From: Hydractinia symbiolongicarpus
Taxonomy: Eukaryota; Cnidaria; Hydrozoa; Anthoathecata; Hydractiniidae
Direction of reading: 5' to 3'
Length of the DNA: 64,000 nt
NCBI RefSeq assembly: GCF_029227915.1
Contig: NC_079886.1
Location: forward strand, 20,250,501 to 20,314,500
Part shown: positions 22,873-35,100 of the stretch, in pieces
Layout of the letters: every line of letters begins with the position of its first letter
How positions within the stretch are numbered: position 1 is the stretch's first letter
Notes under the pieces: model-generated
What the model was told of the DNA's origin: nothing
Database searches by the model: none
The model's input: only the letters and a program-made list of their open reading frames with translations
Translations under genes and position numbers: made by a program

Positions 22873-25657
22873 TTAAGGTGGTACAACACCAACATGTCAA
22901 TTTTTTTTAAATATAATAATCTTGACAAATCTTCTATAAAAATTCAAACATACTCAAGATTGAAAGACAAAAAAACTTGAAAAATTTTTTTTTTTTCATG
23001 TGGCCTATCCATAATGGCGGAAAAATACCCGAGAAAGCCCTGTTTTCGGCCCACATTGAAAAACAGGATAACTCAAGCTAGCCTCAACAGTTAGTCTTCA
23101 AACTTCACACACTGATTGAAGATGGTCTAAGTAACAAATTAACAGATAGGTTTTGTCAAGGATAACCTATATGAAAAATAATATTTGTTTTTTGAAAATT
23201 TCAGAAAAACATAAATAAATTTCTAATGCCTTATTCCTGAATTGTATCTGTTTGATTCCACAAGATCATTGAACAACCTGTCAAAATTTCAAGTCTATTG
23301 GAGAAGTAGTTGTTGAATAATTGTGTTTTGAAGTCTCGTGAATGACAAAAAAAGTGAGAAAAAGGAAAAAGCCGTTAAAAAATAGTAACATGAAAATTCT
23401 AGATAAATGATCCTAAAAATGAGAAAAACTTTAGTATCCTCCAGCAATATAACTATCTTTCAAGTTTTCATCGTCAATGAATCCCTTTTTGATGGATCTT
23501 AATGTTTTACGTCGTTTTTTCCCCTTCTCCGAGGACTTTCGTTTCATGCGGTTAATTCGGATTTTGTTCCCGTGTGACGTAGAAGCTTCAGATACAACAC
23601 CACTTAAACCAAAACATTTCAAAACATCTAGAACACCTTTAGCACCATCATTGTAAGCTATTATAGCTGAATAGACACCCATTTCTAATGATGGTTTGCC
23701 AACAAATACTCTTTTTGGAATACGCGACCAAATTACCCCATTCAGAGCTTCGTTCGCATTTTGAGTTTGACCGTGTAAGCATTTTAAAAGCAAATCATCC
23801 GATTGAAGATCTATAATGATTGGCATTATCAAATCCTTTATCCATACAGGTATTGATGAATTAGGAATGTAATCCTTTTTATTTAATGCCCAGTACTTAC
23901 ACCAGCTGTCACTGCCACGTGGACAAAACATGACGAGTACTAATATTCGGAAGATTGGTATAATAAAACAATATTGCATACACCGCTTTCTTCATACCAT
24001 AAAGATTATCTGTGTTAGATCGAATGGCATTTCCATAATAATTCTGCATAGAATTAATTGTTTTTTCTGTCAATTTGCCTTTCCCTGCTAAAGGTGTGTC
24101 GGTTCCTTTGTGCGCCTTTACCAAGTTTCGCAATCGTGTGCCAAGCCTTTTTTGAACATGTCCAACACATTCAAGTTTTATAGGCTCTACATTCTGATCC
24201 TTGTATACATTCGCCTTTGTCACATCCACAAAAGAGGACGTATCCCCGTCTCCAAGGTACTCCTTGACATTATGTTTCTCAATTGACCTTTTAAACATAG
24301 TGACTGCCCCTACTGACTCCATACTACCAGACGACGGTGAATGATTTATTTCACATTCATGGTCTAATAACCAGCAGTTATACTCAGGAGTGCCTTTTTT
24401 TGAACTCCACATCTTGCATCCATTGCAATGCTTCGTCAGGATTTCAACATCTACACATTTGTCACCTGAAACAGCTGTTACAACTCCATTTTTGGACACA
24501 TGTCCTCTTTTTTGCCAAGAGCCATCAATGGAAACCCGTAATTGTTTAATACCAGTCGTATCGCCAAGAGAATTTGCCTCTGAAGCAGCTCTTGACATGC
24601 TTTTTTCTGCTACATTTTTATATGCTATTAACACAGACTGTTTGATTTTGTTATAACCATTTGGTGTCAAGCAATTCATATTCAAACATGATGACAAAGT
24701 TTTCATTGCTTCATGAACAGTACCGATTTCCCGCAAACCAATAACAAAGCGGACATTGATATCAAAAGGATTAATTGATATTTTTGAAGCTTTCTTCTTC
24801 TTTGTCCCATCAGTAATTTTTGGTTTTTTCACATCCATTTTGTTTTCAACTACTTGAGATGAGTGGAACCTTTTAGAATAATCGCAGAGCGTACATTTTA
24901 ATTCTAACAGATGACAAAAACCCATGCGTTGTTTAGCGATGTCAACAATAGTCATTTCCCCTTCAAGGCAATCAGGACATGATGTTGCAGCTACTAACTC
25001 CTTTAAAATCTCAAAGTTCAAAGCGATAAAGTAATTGTTTGAGCTGCCACCTTGAGAGGATGAATCCAGATTAAGTTTACGAGAACTTGCACAAGAAACA
25101 TTTTCAAAGTCGTTGACAGGATAACTCAGTTGTTGTTGTTTACGATGTTTGGATGGCACAACACCATTCCATTTTCTTTTTCTCTTTCTAGATGGGTTTT
25201 TTTTCTTAATGCTAGACATTACTGAACTACTAAAACAAAAGCATAAACATAGAGATGAACATAGACTGACATTACATAAGTCTGCAACACCAACCATCAC
25301 AAAATAAACATGTTGAGGTTTTGAAAAATAGCTTTAAGATATTTTCCGAGTTTCTGAGCAAAGAAGATACGGGGATGGTAAAGGGCGCGGAAATCCCGTG
25401 AATTTTAGGCCACTATTTTATGAGAAAAGCCCCTAGCAACCAAATTAAAAATTTAGTCCTACCGTTGCTAAGGAAAATAATTCCTAGTCCCTGTTACTTG
25501 AATAGCTATAACTCATTATAGGAAGGAGATTTTGATTTCAAATTTTCTCCAGATGTTTTTGAATGTTTTTAGCATACCATGGTGTCAAAAACACAAAATT
25601 GAAGATTTTTGAAGATTTTTCGAAAATTTGCCAATTTTTGGTGTTGTACCACCTTAA
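22873..25657 (-). mobile_element. Complete TTAA-target DNA transposon with Mutator-like transposase (Kolobok-like)
   Basis: TTAA at 22873-22876 and 25654-25657 flank perfect inverted ends GGTGGTACAACACC (22877-22890) and GGTGTTGTACCACC (25640-25653). The body is 2,777 bp and holds one minus-strand gene. A TTAA target duplication with GG ends is typical of Kolobok (and piggyBac-class) elements, while the protein matches the family usually labelled 'Mutator-like transposase' in cnidarian annotation. Superfamily assignment therefore rests on the ends and is tentative. Confidence 0.8.
23431..25219 (-). pseudogene. Mutator-like transposase, nearly complete with one frameshift
   Basis: The best start is MSSIKKKNPSRKRKRKW at 25219; upstream in-frame Met codons at 25300 precede a hydrophobic stretch that looks untranslated. 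About 435 codons run to 23909, then the reading continues one frame over to 23431 for about 155 more. Order: nuclear-localisation-like basic N-terminus; Cys pairs CPDC and CTLC (zinc ribbon); the core VSIDGSWQKRGHVSKNGVV (first catalytic Asp in DGSWQKRGH); CNGC; LGDGDTSSF (second Asp); LECVGHVQKRLGTRLR; MFCPRGSDSWC; HGQTQNANEALNG (probable catalytic Glu); and a Lys/Arg-rich tail with FIDDENLKDSYIAGGY. Its role would be DNA cleavage and strand transfer. The single frameshift just before MFCPRG is shared with the left duplicate, so the gene died before the duplication. Confidence 0.8.
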
Positions 25658-27497
25658 GCGCCGTATCTCACGGTAACAAGTTGCTTATCAACTGAAAAAG
25701 AAAACCGAAGGAAGAAGGTTGTCTCTTTTTCAAATTAACCATGGAAAATGTTATTTTAAACAAGGCATGGCGATGTTTACTCATCATGAGGTTAGCTTAA
25801 AGCTTATTTGTTCTTCTATATTTTGCATTTTTGTGTTCTGGAACTGAGGTTGCGTCCATTTATAAAAAAGACTATCGCATTCGAATATGAATAATTCGAA
25901 TCTAAAATGTAAAAAAAAAATGTAGTTGTCGAGCGAGTATGAAAAGTTAATGTTGTTGTCGGAAATATTTTTTTAAAAGAAGAAAAACGTACGATGATAT
26001 AACGTCACAAAGAGATAACTGATTGCAAATGTATCAGACAATTGTATACATTTTGAATTTGTTCTCTTTGGGATGAAGCGAAGTTAAAGATTGGACTTTT
26101 ATTCATAGAACGCTAGCTAGCGAACTACTGAAAAAGCTAAAGTAAAGCAGGTGCGTTGTTTAGAGTAACTGGTACGTAAATGAATTAATATAGGTATATA
26201 ACAACTTTTTAGCCGTTAGGCTTACAGAGCTAAACTTTTCCTTAAATATTAAGTTTCTTGTTGTGTCTTGAGCCTGAACATATTTTTCATTCAACACTTT
26301 TTTTAAAAAATGTAAGAATATCCTAAGAATATGTCCAACCTCGATTGCTTGTTCTAAATATACAAAATTTGCCAATAGCTATAGCAACTTATAGCAAGCT
26401 TTATTTTATTACGGCATTATATATTTTGAGGAATAACCATGCTAAGAATATATTAAGAATAATGAGGATAGCATTTGTCAGGAAAGCTTAGGACATTGAG
26501 GCTGAAACGAAAAAACAAATCTTATCAAATACAGCGTGTATATCCTAGAGAAAGAATTTATAAAAACTGTATTTATGTGTTGTTAACTATTTATTTCTTA
26601 TAATTTTGGGACGGAGGGTTGCTGTATGCAAGACTGAATAGCTGATTTGTTATGATGCATTACAAACTGTACATTGGGGAAATTTTGTAATAACCTTTTT
26701 GTTTGACTTACGAAATATGTTGAATTTTTGTAATGTCTGGTATACTATTTTCCCTGGTGTACTTCTGGAATTGCGAAGCAAGTGTGTCGTTTCAGCAAAT
26801 TTAGCTTTTTATATAACGGTTTAGGCACCTTAGATTTTGTTGGACATTTTGCATTTTTTCATTTTTATATTTTTATTTTTTGTTGTTGTACCTGCTTTTA
26901 TTTTTAAGCGTTTTGTTTTAGCGGTTATAAGTATTAAATAATGCAAATTGTGAGTTTTAAAAATTCAAATTACTTTGTTGTATGTTTTTGCTTGGTATCC
27001 CTTACATGGATTTAATGAGAGATTCCAGTGGATTTTTTCACGGGAATTTGGCTAGTATGTATTTATTACCTATTTTGTTAGATATAATTAGGAGCAAGTT
27101 GAGAGATCGTTTTTACCAAGCAAAAAAGAAGTTTTTGTGTATACACATAGCTACGACTGTTAAATTATCGTTTTTATCAGCAGTGTAGATCGCAAATGGC
27201 TCAAGTAAAGACGTTTTACATATACGGTTCGACAAGTCTTTACTGTTTAATATACGTTGTATATCGTTACAACTGTTACAACTGTTACAAGTGTGGAAGA
27301 CACTTTTTGTTACTAACTATTATGCCTCAATATTTGTCGCCGCGCCGCGACCCTTCTAGGTTCTGCAATAGAGGGCTAAAATTTTCAGGGTTGCTTTAGG
27401 AATTTCTAAAATTCTGTTCTCTGGGTAAAAATACAGTCAACTTTCCTAACACATACACTGCAAATGCACGTTTTTCTTGTGTAAGAACGTATTTGTT
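25658..27497. other. AT-rich non-coding stretch
   Basis: No supported gene. The frames at 26160-26375 (-), 26982-27188 (+) and 27196-27399 (+) have no family motif; the second overlaps the dispersed repeat at 26950-27055. Confidence 0.4.
26950..27055. repeat. Dispersed repeat, copy 2
   Basis: Diverged second copy of 13137-13245, sharing GGTATCCCTTACATG, a central CAGTGGATT and ACGGGA..TGGCTAGT blocks in the same order. Confidence 0.6.
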
Positions 27498-28322
27498 TTA
27501 ACCCTATTCGGTCCGGGGTTTTTCGAGCCCCCCCCCCCCCCCCCTTACTAACTTTTGATAGGGCTGTTCAAATTGAATCAAAGTTGGCACGGTTATAGTA
27601 CGTCATAAAAGGAACAAAATGGCAGCAATAAATTCTTGCTTGGGTCAGCACATTTTCCGTGACGTCATCAGAAGCTTCAAATTTGTTAAAAATGCCACTA
27701 TCTGCTTAAAATTTAATTACTTTTGTTCCAGAGCGAATTTTTGCATTCTGTTTGAAGTTTCTGAAAGGTAAATAAAAGTTATTTAACATATTTTCCGGGT
27801 TTTACGTGGATCGCTTAAAAAAATTGCCAAAAATTGCCCGAAAATGATTCTTAATAAAATAAAGTTGTGTTGCAAGTTTCAAGTTCTAAGGATAATCCTG
27901 ACAGAAGTTATTAAGTTTTCCCCATTATAAGGATTTCATAGGGATTTAAGGGGTAGTTTCGAGTAATAGCCAATATCAAAGCCTCTGAAAGGTATGGGAC
28001 CTAAAAATTTGGCATGCATGTGTCTAATAGATAAATATTGAAACTCAGTAAGTTTCATAGCCCTATAACATAGCAATAAGGAGTTTATAAAAAGAAACCG
28101 TCAGATTCCGCCACCTCCGACGGTTTTTTTTAATAACTCATTATTGCTGCATAGCTATGATGCTTACTGAGATTCAATATTTATCTATCAGACACCTGCA
28201 TGCCTGCACTTGATTAATCCGATTGGATTTTCGGGCAATTTTCGGCAACTTTTTATGTGATCTATGTAAAAATCGGAAATTATGTTAAATAACTTCGAAA
28301 AACCCTGGACCGAATAGGTTTA
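27498..28322. mobile_element. TTAA MITE with foldback half, copy 1
   Basis: The left end is TTAA then CCCTATTCGGTCCGGGG (27498-27517); the right end is CTGGACCGAATAGG then TTTA (28305-28322). It shares a body with the element at 41872-43164: GTTCAAATTGAATCAAA, CAAAATGGC and TTCCAGAGCGAATTTTTGC in order. It encodes no protein. A 17-C run sits at 27528-27544. The right third is an inverted copy of the internal region: 28009-28085 pairs with 28130-28206, including CAATATTTATCTAT, GCATGC and an ACCGTC/GACGGT tip. Transcripts or single strands could form a long hairpin. Confidence 0.75.
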
Positions 28323-29109
28323 TAGTATAAAGTAGTATTATATAATTAAACAGTGTGCAATTTACAATTACATAATCAAAAATTTATATTGTGCAAATTA
28401 TGATTACACACAACTAGCCACTGTCACAAAAACAACTTTAAACTACTAGCATAAAAATTCATGCGTTACATTTCTGCCCGAACAAACTGCAGTGGGAAGC
28501 TTCTCATAGCTGAGTGGCTAGGTATAATAACACGCAAAATGTCATAAAAAATTATAACTAAAGGGTGTTAAAGAATTTAACTAAACAAAAAACTAGGCAA
28601 CAAGGATTTATTTGGTCAAAATTATATGCAAAATAATGTTTCGATTAAATTTTTTTTCTGCAAAATGCGAGAAAGTCAGCCAATTACCCTCTGCTTTTGT
28701 ATCTATCCTTTAACCAAGAAAGCAACGAATTCACTGTCATTTTTACATTAGTCAACTCAGTCGGCTGAAGAAGGCTGAATTAAGCAATCACACCGCACAA
28801 GAAGTATAGCATCTTTAAAAGAAGCAGAAATAGAACGCAAACTTAAATGAAAAATTAAAAAACAAATAAATAAAAACATGCATTTCACATTTAGAGAGAA
28901 GGGCGTGCTTTTAAAAATTGTAGTAAAAACTAGAAGATTTAATCGCTGCGAGGCAACCATTTTGAACAAAATGCATCTGCTATTAAAGGTATGTTTCGTT
29001 CAACAAAACTTTCGTAACTTATTGCGATTCTCAACATCGAAGTATATAAAAACTAATATAAAAAATAAAAAAAGTAACTTTATATTAAGCGGAAACAAGA
29101 ATGCAAACA
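28323..29109. other. Non-coding, downstream of the PARP stop codon
   Basis: Presumed 3' flank of the minus-strand PARP gene. No other gene is supported; the overlapping small frames at 28757-28969 (-) and 28878-29168 (+) lack motifs. Confidence 0.35.
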
Positions 29110-32100
29110 CTAATTTCTTTTATATGTTACCAAGTATCTGGGGTAGAACTGGTCTCGCTCAAATATAACATATATCGTTGGATTGCTCATATTGTCGACA
29201 CAACTGTCATAGAGGGGATGCCTTTCCTTTTCTGGCGGTCTTTTATAAGAAGATGAGCCCTAAAATGTTTAACTAAAAACTTTAAAACTACAATACTTTA
29301 AAAAAAATTGCAACAAAATTAACAATATTTACACACAATAAAATTCTGTTTTAAGAACTAACATTGAAAGTTAACAACGACGCCAGGATAAAAGAACTGT
29401 ATGAGCTGAAAGCTACCAAACACTAAAAGTCCAACTTAAGGGGAATGAATATATAGTCATATAAAAGAAGATGGCCAGGATTTAATGTTTACACGGGAAT
29501 AAAGGAATACACAGAATGTAAAAAACGGGAAACTCTTAGCCTACGAGTGAGCTCTGAACTTTATATTTATGCTAAAACAGCTTTTCGCAAATGAACTAGA
29601 CATTTTAGAATCCATGTAATGTATAAGTTTTGTGCATATAAAATATTAAATCGATCTAAAAAATGGTGTCTACTTCATTGTATCATGACAAATTTGAAAA
29701 TATATACGCACTTATCACATGGTTAAAGTTTTTCTCGCATTGTGATTGGCTGATTGATCACTGTGACTAATCTACACGGAATATATGCTATATTTTTATT
29801 TTCTACCGAGAAACGAGTGCAATTTTTAAATCTCCTCTTAAAAAACATAATTTCATTTCATAAATTTTTCCGGACTCTTGAGAGTGAAGTGAGAAGGAGC
29901 GCGACCTGCAAGTCAGTATAGCAATATCCGTCAAAGAGACAAGATGGCAGCCCACTAGTGACCAACGAAAACAAAGCTTAACCCATATATATCAAACATA
30001 AGTATTACTTTTTACCTTTATTTTTAGAAAAAATGAATACAACAGACGAGAAAATCCCTGCTCTATGTAGTATTTGTGGGAATTTGACAATTAATTTTTT
30101 TATTTCTTTTTTATACCACCTGTTGACAGATGTGTGACAACAGGTATGACGTCATATCAAAACATTTTATATACTCGTGGAGCTTATTAAGTTTGGTGAA
30201 AAGTCAGAAGATTTTAGCCCACAATATGGCGTACTTGAAAAGTTATCACAAAAAAAGTGAGAGGGGCCCGAATTAAATTCTAAGGCTAAGAAAGCACACT
30301 AAAATTTTGACCTCTTCTCAACAAAAAGCAAGTGCCTCCACTCCTCCTCCTAAAGTAATCTCAGCTCCTCGTGTGAGCCTAAACAATTTTCCTCTGAGAG
30401 AAAATGATGCCCCTCAGGATGAAGAATACTTGCTTCTCAGCCAGCCATATGAGGAGGAACTAGAACTCTATACATCTCAGAATGGGGAGGAGTTCCAAGC
30501 TAGTTAATGTGAGCCTGAACAGACTCAGAGGGATGACGAACTCTGGCAAATGTTGTCCAGTATGCAAAAAGGGTCAGACGTAAAAATGACTCAAACTTAG
30601 AGAAGCCTTACAAGTGCTTTCTGCGCATCACTTTCCATAGCCAATGAGATCCTTAGTTCTGAAAATATGAATAGGAAAAGTCTGATCCAAAAAACCTGCT
30701 GACCTGATTGCCTTTTTAGGCCATGTAAATACTGAACTGTGCAAAAAGCAAAAAACTCTTTGTATTGAGAGAAGAGTATAAGGACCTAACTACGGTGTCT
30801 ACTAAGGTTACACAAAAACCTACTTAGTGACAACTTGCCTGAGCACATTAAAGAATTGAAAATGAGGAATACAAACCGTTATAGAAACAAGAAGCCATAC
30901 TATAGAAATAACGGCTCACAAAACAGATAATATAACAGAAATAGTGGTCCTTTTTTAGGGAAAGGCCGGAAGGGGATGTCCTCTTCCAACAACAGCAGCA
31001 ACAACACCACTACAGGAAACGAATCAGGTTTGTAAAGATTTTTTAGAATATTGTGATTTTTGAGTACAATGTTTTCAAGGTGGACAGATCTCCAAAAATT
31101 CCCTCAGTGGAAATCCATAACATGTGACGAAAATATGCTCATTATCATCAAGGCACATCTACAACAGAGAGGACATAACTTATTTGGCTGCATTGGTAAT
31201 TTCTTTATTGCAAATATAACGCAGCATTTGTGTTTTCAATCCTTCCATGAAACTGTCATATTTCTTTACTCACTTGGATTTATAATACATCCAGTCAAAT
31301 CACAAATCATTCCCACACCAAAAATTGAATTTTTGGGATATGTTATTAACTCTGTTAATATGAAAATTACCCTAACTGAAAGAAGGACTAAAGCTATAAA
31401 ACTGTCCATAAATTCTATCTGACGTGTTTTTGTTGTTTCAAGTTGTGAAGAAGACAGGAAGGTGCCGCCATTTTTACTAATGTCTTTTTGTGTTTACAAA
31501 AATGGTGTGATTACACAGAAAAAACAAGGTTTGTCATATTATTTATTTATTCTGTAACTTTGAACTTTCCTAAATTGACTATAGCTAGCTAGCTAGCTAG
31601 CTTAGTCAGAATTATATATAATGCTAGCTCCAGCTAGCTAGCTATAAACTCTTCATGTATGTAGTTCTTACATCACTGCAAATTATTCAGCTAAATTGTT
31701 TTGGGTCAAATGCTGCCTCTGTACAAAAGAGTAGCTTAATTAGAAAAGCAGTTTAGCTAGTATTCTCTTTTGTTAGGATGCAGATATACAAGCAACATCT
31801 CAAAATAATTTGAACTAATCTGATTTATATACTCCATATATAAAAAGCTTTTAGATAAAAGAAACTTTGAACGTTTTTAAACTATGGCTAGCTAGCTATA
31901 ATCTTCTCAGTTTTGCATATACAAGATTATTGCGTATAAAGCCAGTCAAGGAAACTAGATATGTTTTTAAGAGTATTAACTTCCTAGTATATTTTTTTAC
32001 CAAATACAGCTATACTTGTTGTAGTTTTTTGATGTGTAAGATATTGGCACAGCTATGATTCACTTTCATCTGTAAAAGATAAAAAGTCCTCAATATCTTT

Positions 32101-35100
32101 CTTTCTGAGCAAGGAACGTTAAGTTGATTAAGTACAAATGCTAGAGTATATGAATCCTCTTACTGTAAAATACATATTTCTGAAAGTGTTCTGAAGAGCC
32201 TAATGTGTTTTAGGTAACATCGTCCTACTCACAGAAATCGACTAACTGTCGAAAAAAATAGGAATAATTTGCTCCAAATTACTTAGATTTGTGGACAAGG
32301 GACAATGTTGGCACTATACATTATCAATTATTTTTTATTTTCTTGTTTTCGAGGATATTTGCATGAATTAACAGCAAATTTTGATAAATCAACACTATTA
32401 TCCTCAAAAAAGCCCTTAACAACTGTATTTCCAGTATATGTATGTTTCCATATGATTTTTAAGCCAAATGGGAGTAATTTATCTGCAAGAAGAAATAAAT
32501 CAATATGTGACACAAGTTATTTTGCTGTTTAAAATTGCACAATAAAATAAATGGAAATGTGTTCAGCCCAAATTTTAACAGATATATACATGAAGATATA
32601 CCTTCTACCAATATCCATTCCTAACACTTCTTCAAATAGACCATGATGTTTGAAATTCAATTTGTTTGGATCTAAACTATGTCGTTTTTTCTTGATTGGT
32701 TTGTCATCTCTGTTTTGATTTGGTTAGAAACAACTCGTTGATATATTTTGTGTAAAATAATCTTTACAATTTTACGAACCTAAGGTTGTTGTTTTTTGCT
32801 ATTTTTTGTAATAATTGCCTGAATGGACATATGTTGGAGGTGAATGATTAAAATTAAAAAATATATACCTATCATTCTTTTATTTGAATTTTTCCCTTCT
32901 TTTACTATTTTACTTTTTCTTTTTAACAAAAATGCATTAAGTTCCTTGGAATTTCTCTCAAAACGAATTTTATAGATACAACAAGAAAAATCGCTATTAA
33001 CGCAAGTCACAGTGATAATGACTTATATTTCTTATTCCATTTAATGCTTCAGCTCGCATCAAAAAAGCGTTTGCTATGATATTTTTTTTTGTTTTTACAT
33101 AATGGTTTTTATTCCCCGCAGTTTTTGCGCGTCTTTTTTTATATATGACGGGGAAAAAATCCTACACCGTCTTGAAAATGACGTCAAAGTACCGAAAATG
33201 ACGAAAAATCAATAAAAACGCCGTATTTTACAGTTTGCACCATTTGGGGGTATGTGGCGTTATCGGAATTTTTTTTAATTCACAGATAATATAGCGACGA
33301 CCTAAAAGAAACCGTTTACAGTTAATCGCTTAGTTATTCATATGGACTTGTCTAAATTAAAAAAATGAGCAAAATCACCAAAGCGAGGCTATACCGACGA
33401 AAATACAACCAAAAAAATTTAAACAGTTTTTTTCAAAAGTGGATCCTTCCCTTGAACGAATAAAATAAACCAGGAGGTTTTATTACAACTCAGGTTGGTG
33501 CGCTTTGTAAAATAACTTTTTGGAGTCTGTCCGTAAGTTTCCTGAGGAGTTAGCCAATTTGGAGCACAATAATACCGAAAAATGACTAAATAATAGCCCT
33601 GAAGGATAATCAGGGTGAATTTGATGCCTATATTTCTGCAGAGGGTATGACTGATTTGCAGTGATGACTGACATCCTAGAAAATTGGATTCATGTCCCGC
33701 CAATATGGGACGAAATATTTACTATTGCCTCTGATTTGGCATGGGGAGGAGTATTCATGAAAAATCAGATAGGTGACTCCTGGACCAAAAATGAGGCTTT
33801 ATTCCACAAAATATCAAGGAGATGTGTGCTATTCACCTTACAGCAAAATCCTTTATATAGCAGTTACAAGGCAAACAAAAACATTAATTGTGATAACATA
33901 ACGGCTATTGGTGCTATCAATAAGATGGTAGCAGCAAAAGTCTACCGTGTGACCTTCTTTGCCATAAAATTTGGAACCTGTGTAAAAAATATGACATCTG
34001 GATAACTTGTGCATATATTCTTGGTGCTAATAAAAGAAAATTCAAAAAACTGCTAAAAGAAAAGTTAATGGAAACTCAACTGCAATATTTCTCTAAACAT
34101 AACTAAAACTATAATTAATTTTTACCTGATATCGATTGCTTTGCAACTAGGTTAAACAATCAATTACAAAAATACAATTTGTTTAAACCTGACCCAGATG
34201 CAATATTTATCAATGCTTTTTCTGTAAATTGGCACCAAAATAATTTTTATATTTTTCTACCTTTCAGTCTTCCTCTAAAAATTACAAACAGACAAATCCA
34301 AAGCAATTCTGATTGCTCAAAATGGCCAACACAGCCATGGTATTCAACAATGGTAAGAATAATGGTCAAGGACCCAATTTTTATATCGTAAGCACAAAAC
34401 AACGTGATACTAATTTCATCTCCAGACTCCCTTCACCCCTTTTGGAAAAAAAACTGACTCTTGTAGCATGTCTGGTGTCAGGGAAAAATATTAAAAACAA
34501 GGCCTTGACAGCACAGCTATAAACCTACTAATGTCTAGCTGGAGGACTGGAACAAAAAAACAAGATAGGCCATTTCTTAAAAAATGGAAAAGTTATACAT
34601 CAGAAAACAACATTGATTACCTTCAACCATCTATACCGAATGTACTTCGTTATCTGTCCTTATTTTGTGAAGCAGGAAATCCTGTTGTCAAATAAACGCT
34701 GCATGTAGTGCATTATCATCAATATTGCAGTTTGATTCTTGCCCTTTCGGACAACTACCACTTGTAAAAATATATATGAAGGGTGTCTTTGAAAAAAACC
34801 AGTATTTCCAACAAAATTGTTATATGGGATGTTTGTATCGTATTCAACTATTTCCGATCTCTACCACATCCAAAGAAATTTAGAGCTAGCTCTTTTGGAA
34901 CCAAAGCTGGCACTCCTCATCACGCTAGTTCCAGGGGTCCAAACTGTACATGCCATTGATATAAATGATTAATAAACTTAAAGGATAAGTTAGTTATACC
35001 TATTACAGTAAAACTAAAACAAACACGTCCTTCCAGGCAGATGCCCCCCTTACAATTTACAGCATTTAAGGAAGCTAAATTGTTTGTCCTTTAAAATCTT

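Larger units (their letters stand above)
20458..24471. repeat. Tandem duplication, right copy
   Basis: Matches 16444-20457 with a constant offset of 4,014 bases over the CAP exons. Copy identity ends at ...CACCTGAAAC (24471), after which the original transposon sequence continues (AGCTGTTACAACTCC). The right copy is therefore the parental arrangement on its right side, and the left copy is parental on its left side. Confidence 0.9.

Noticed and set aside
32305-33010. Overlapping small frames on both strands
   Set aside because: Hydrophobic or low-complexity translations without domains, expected by chance in AT-rich DNA.
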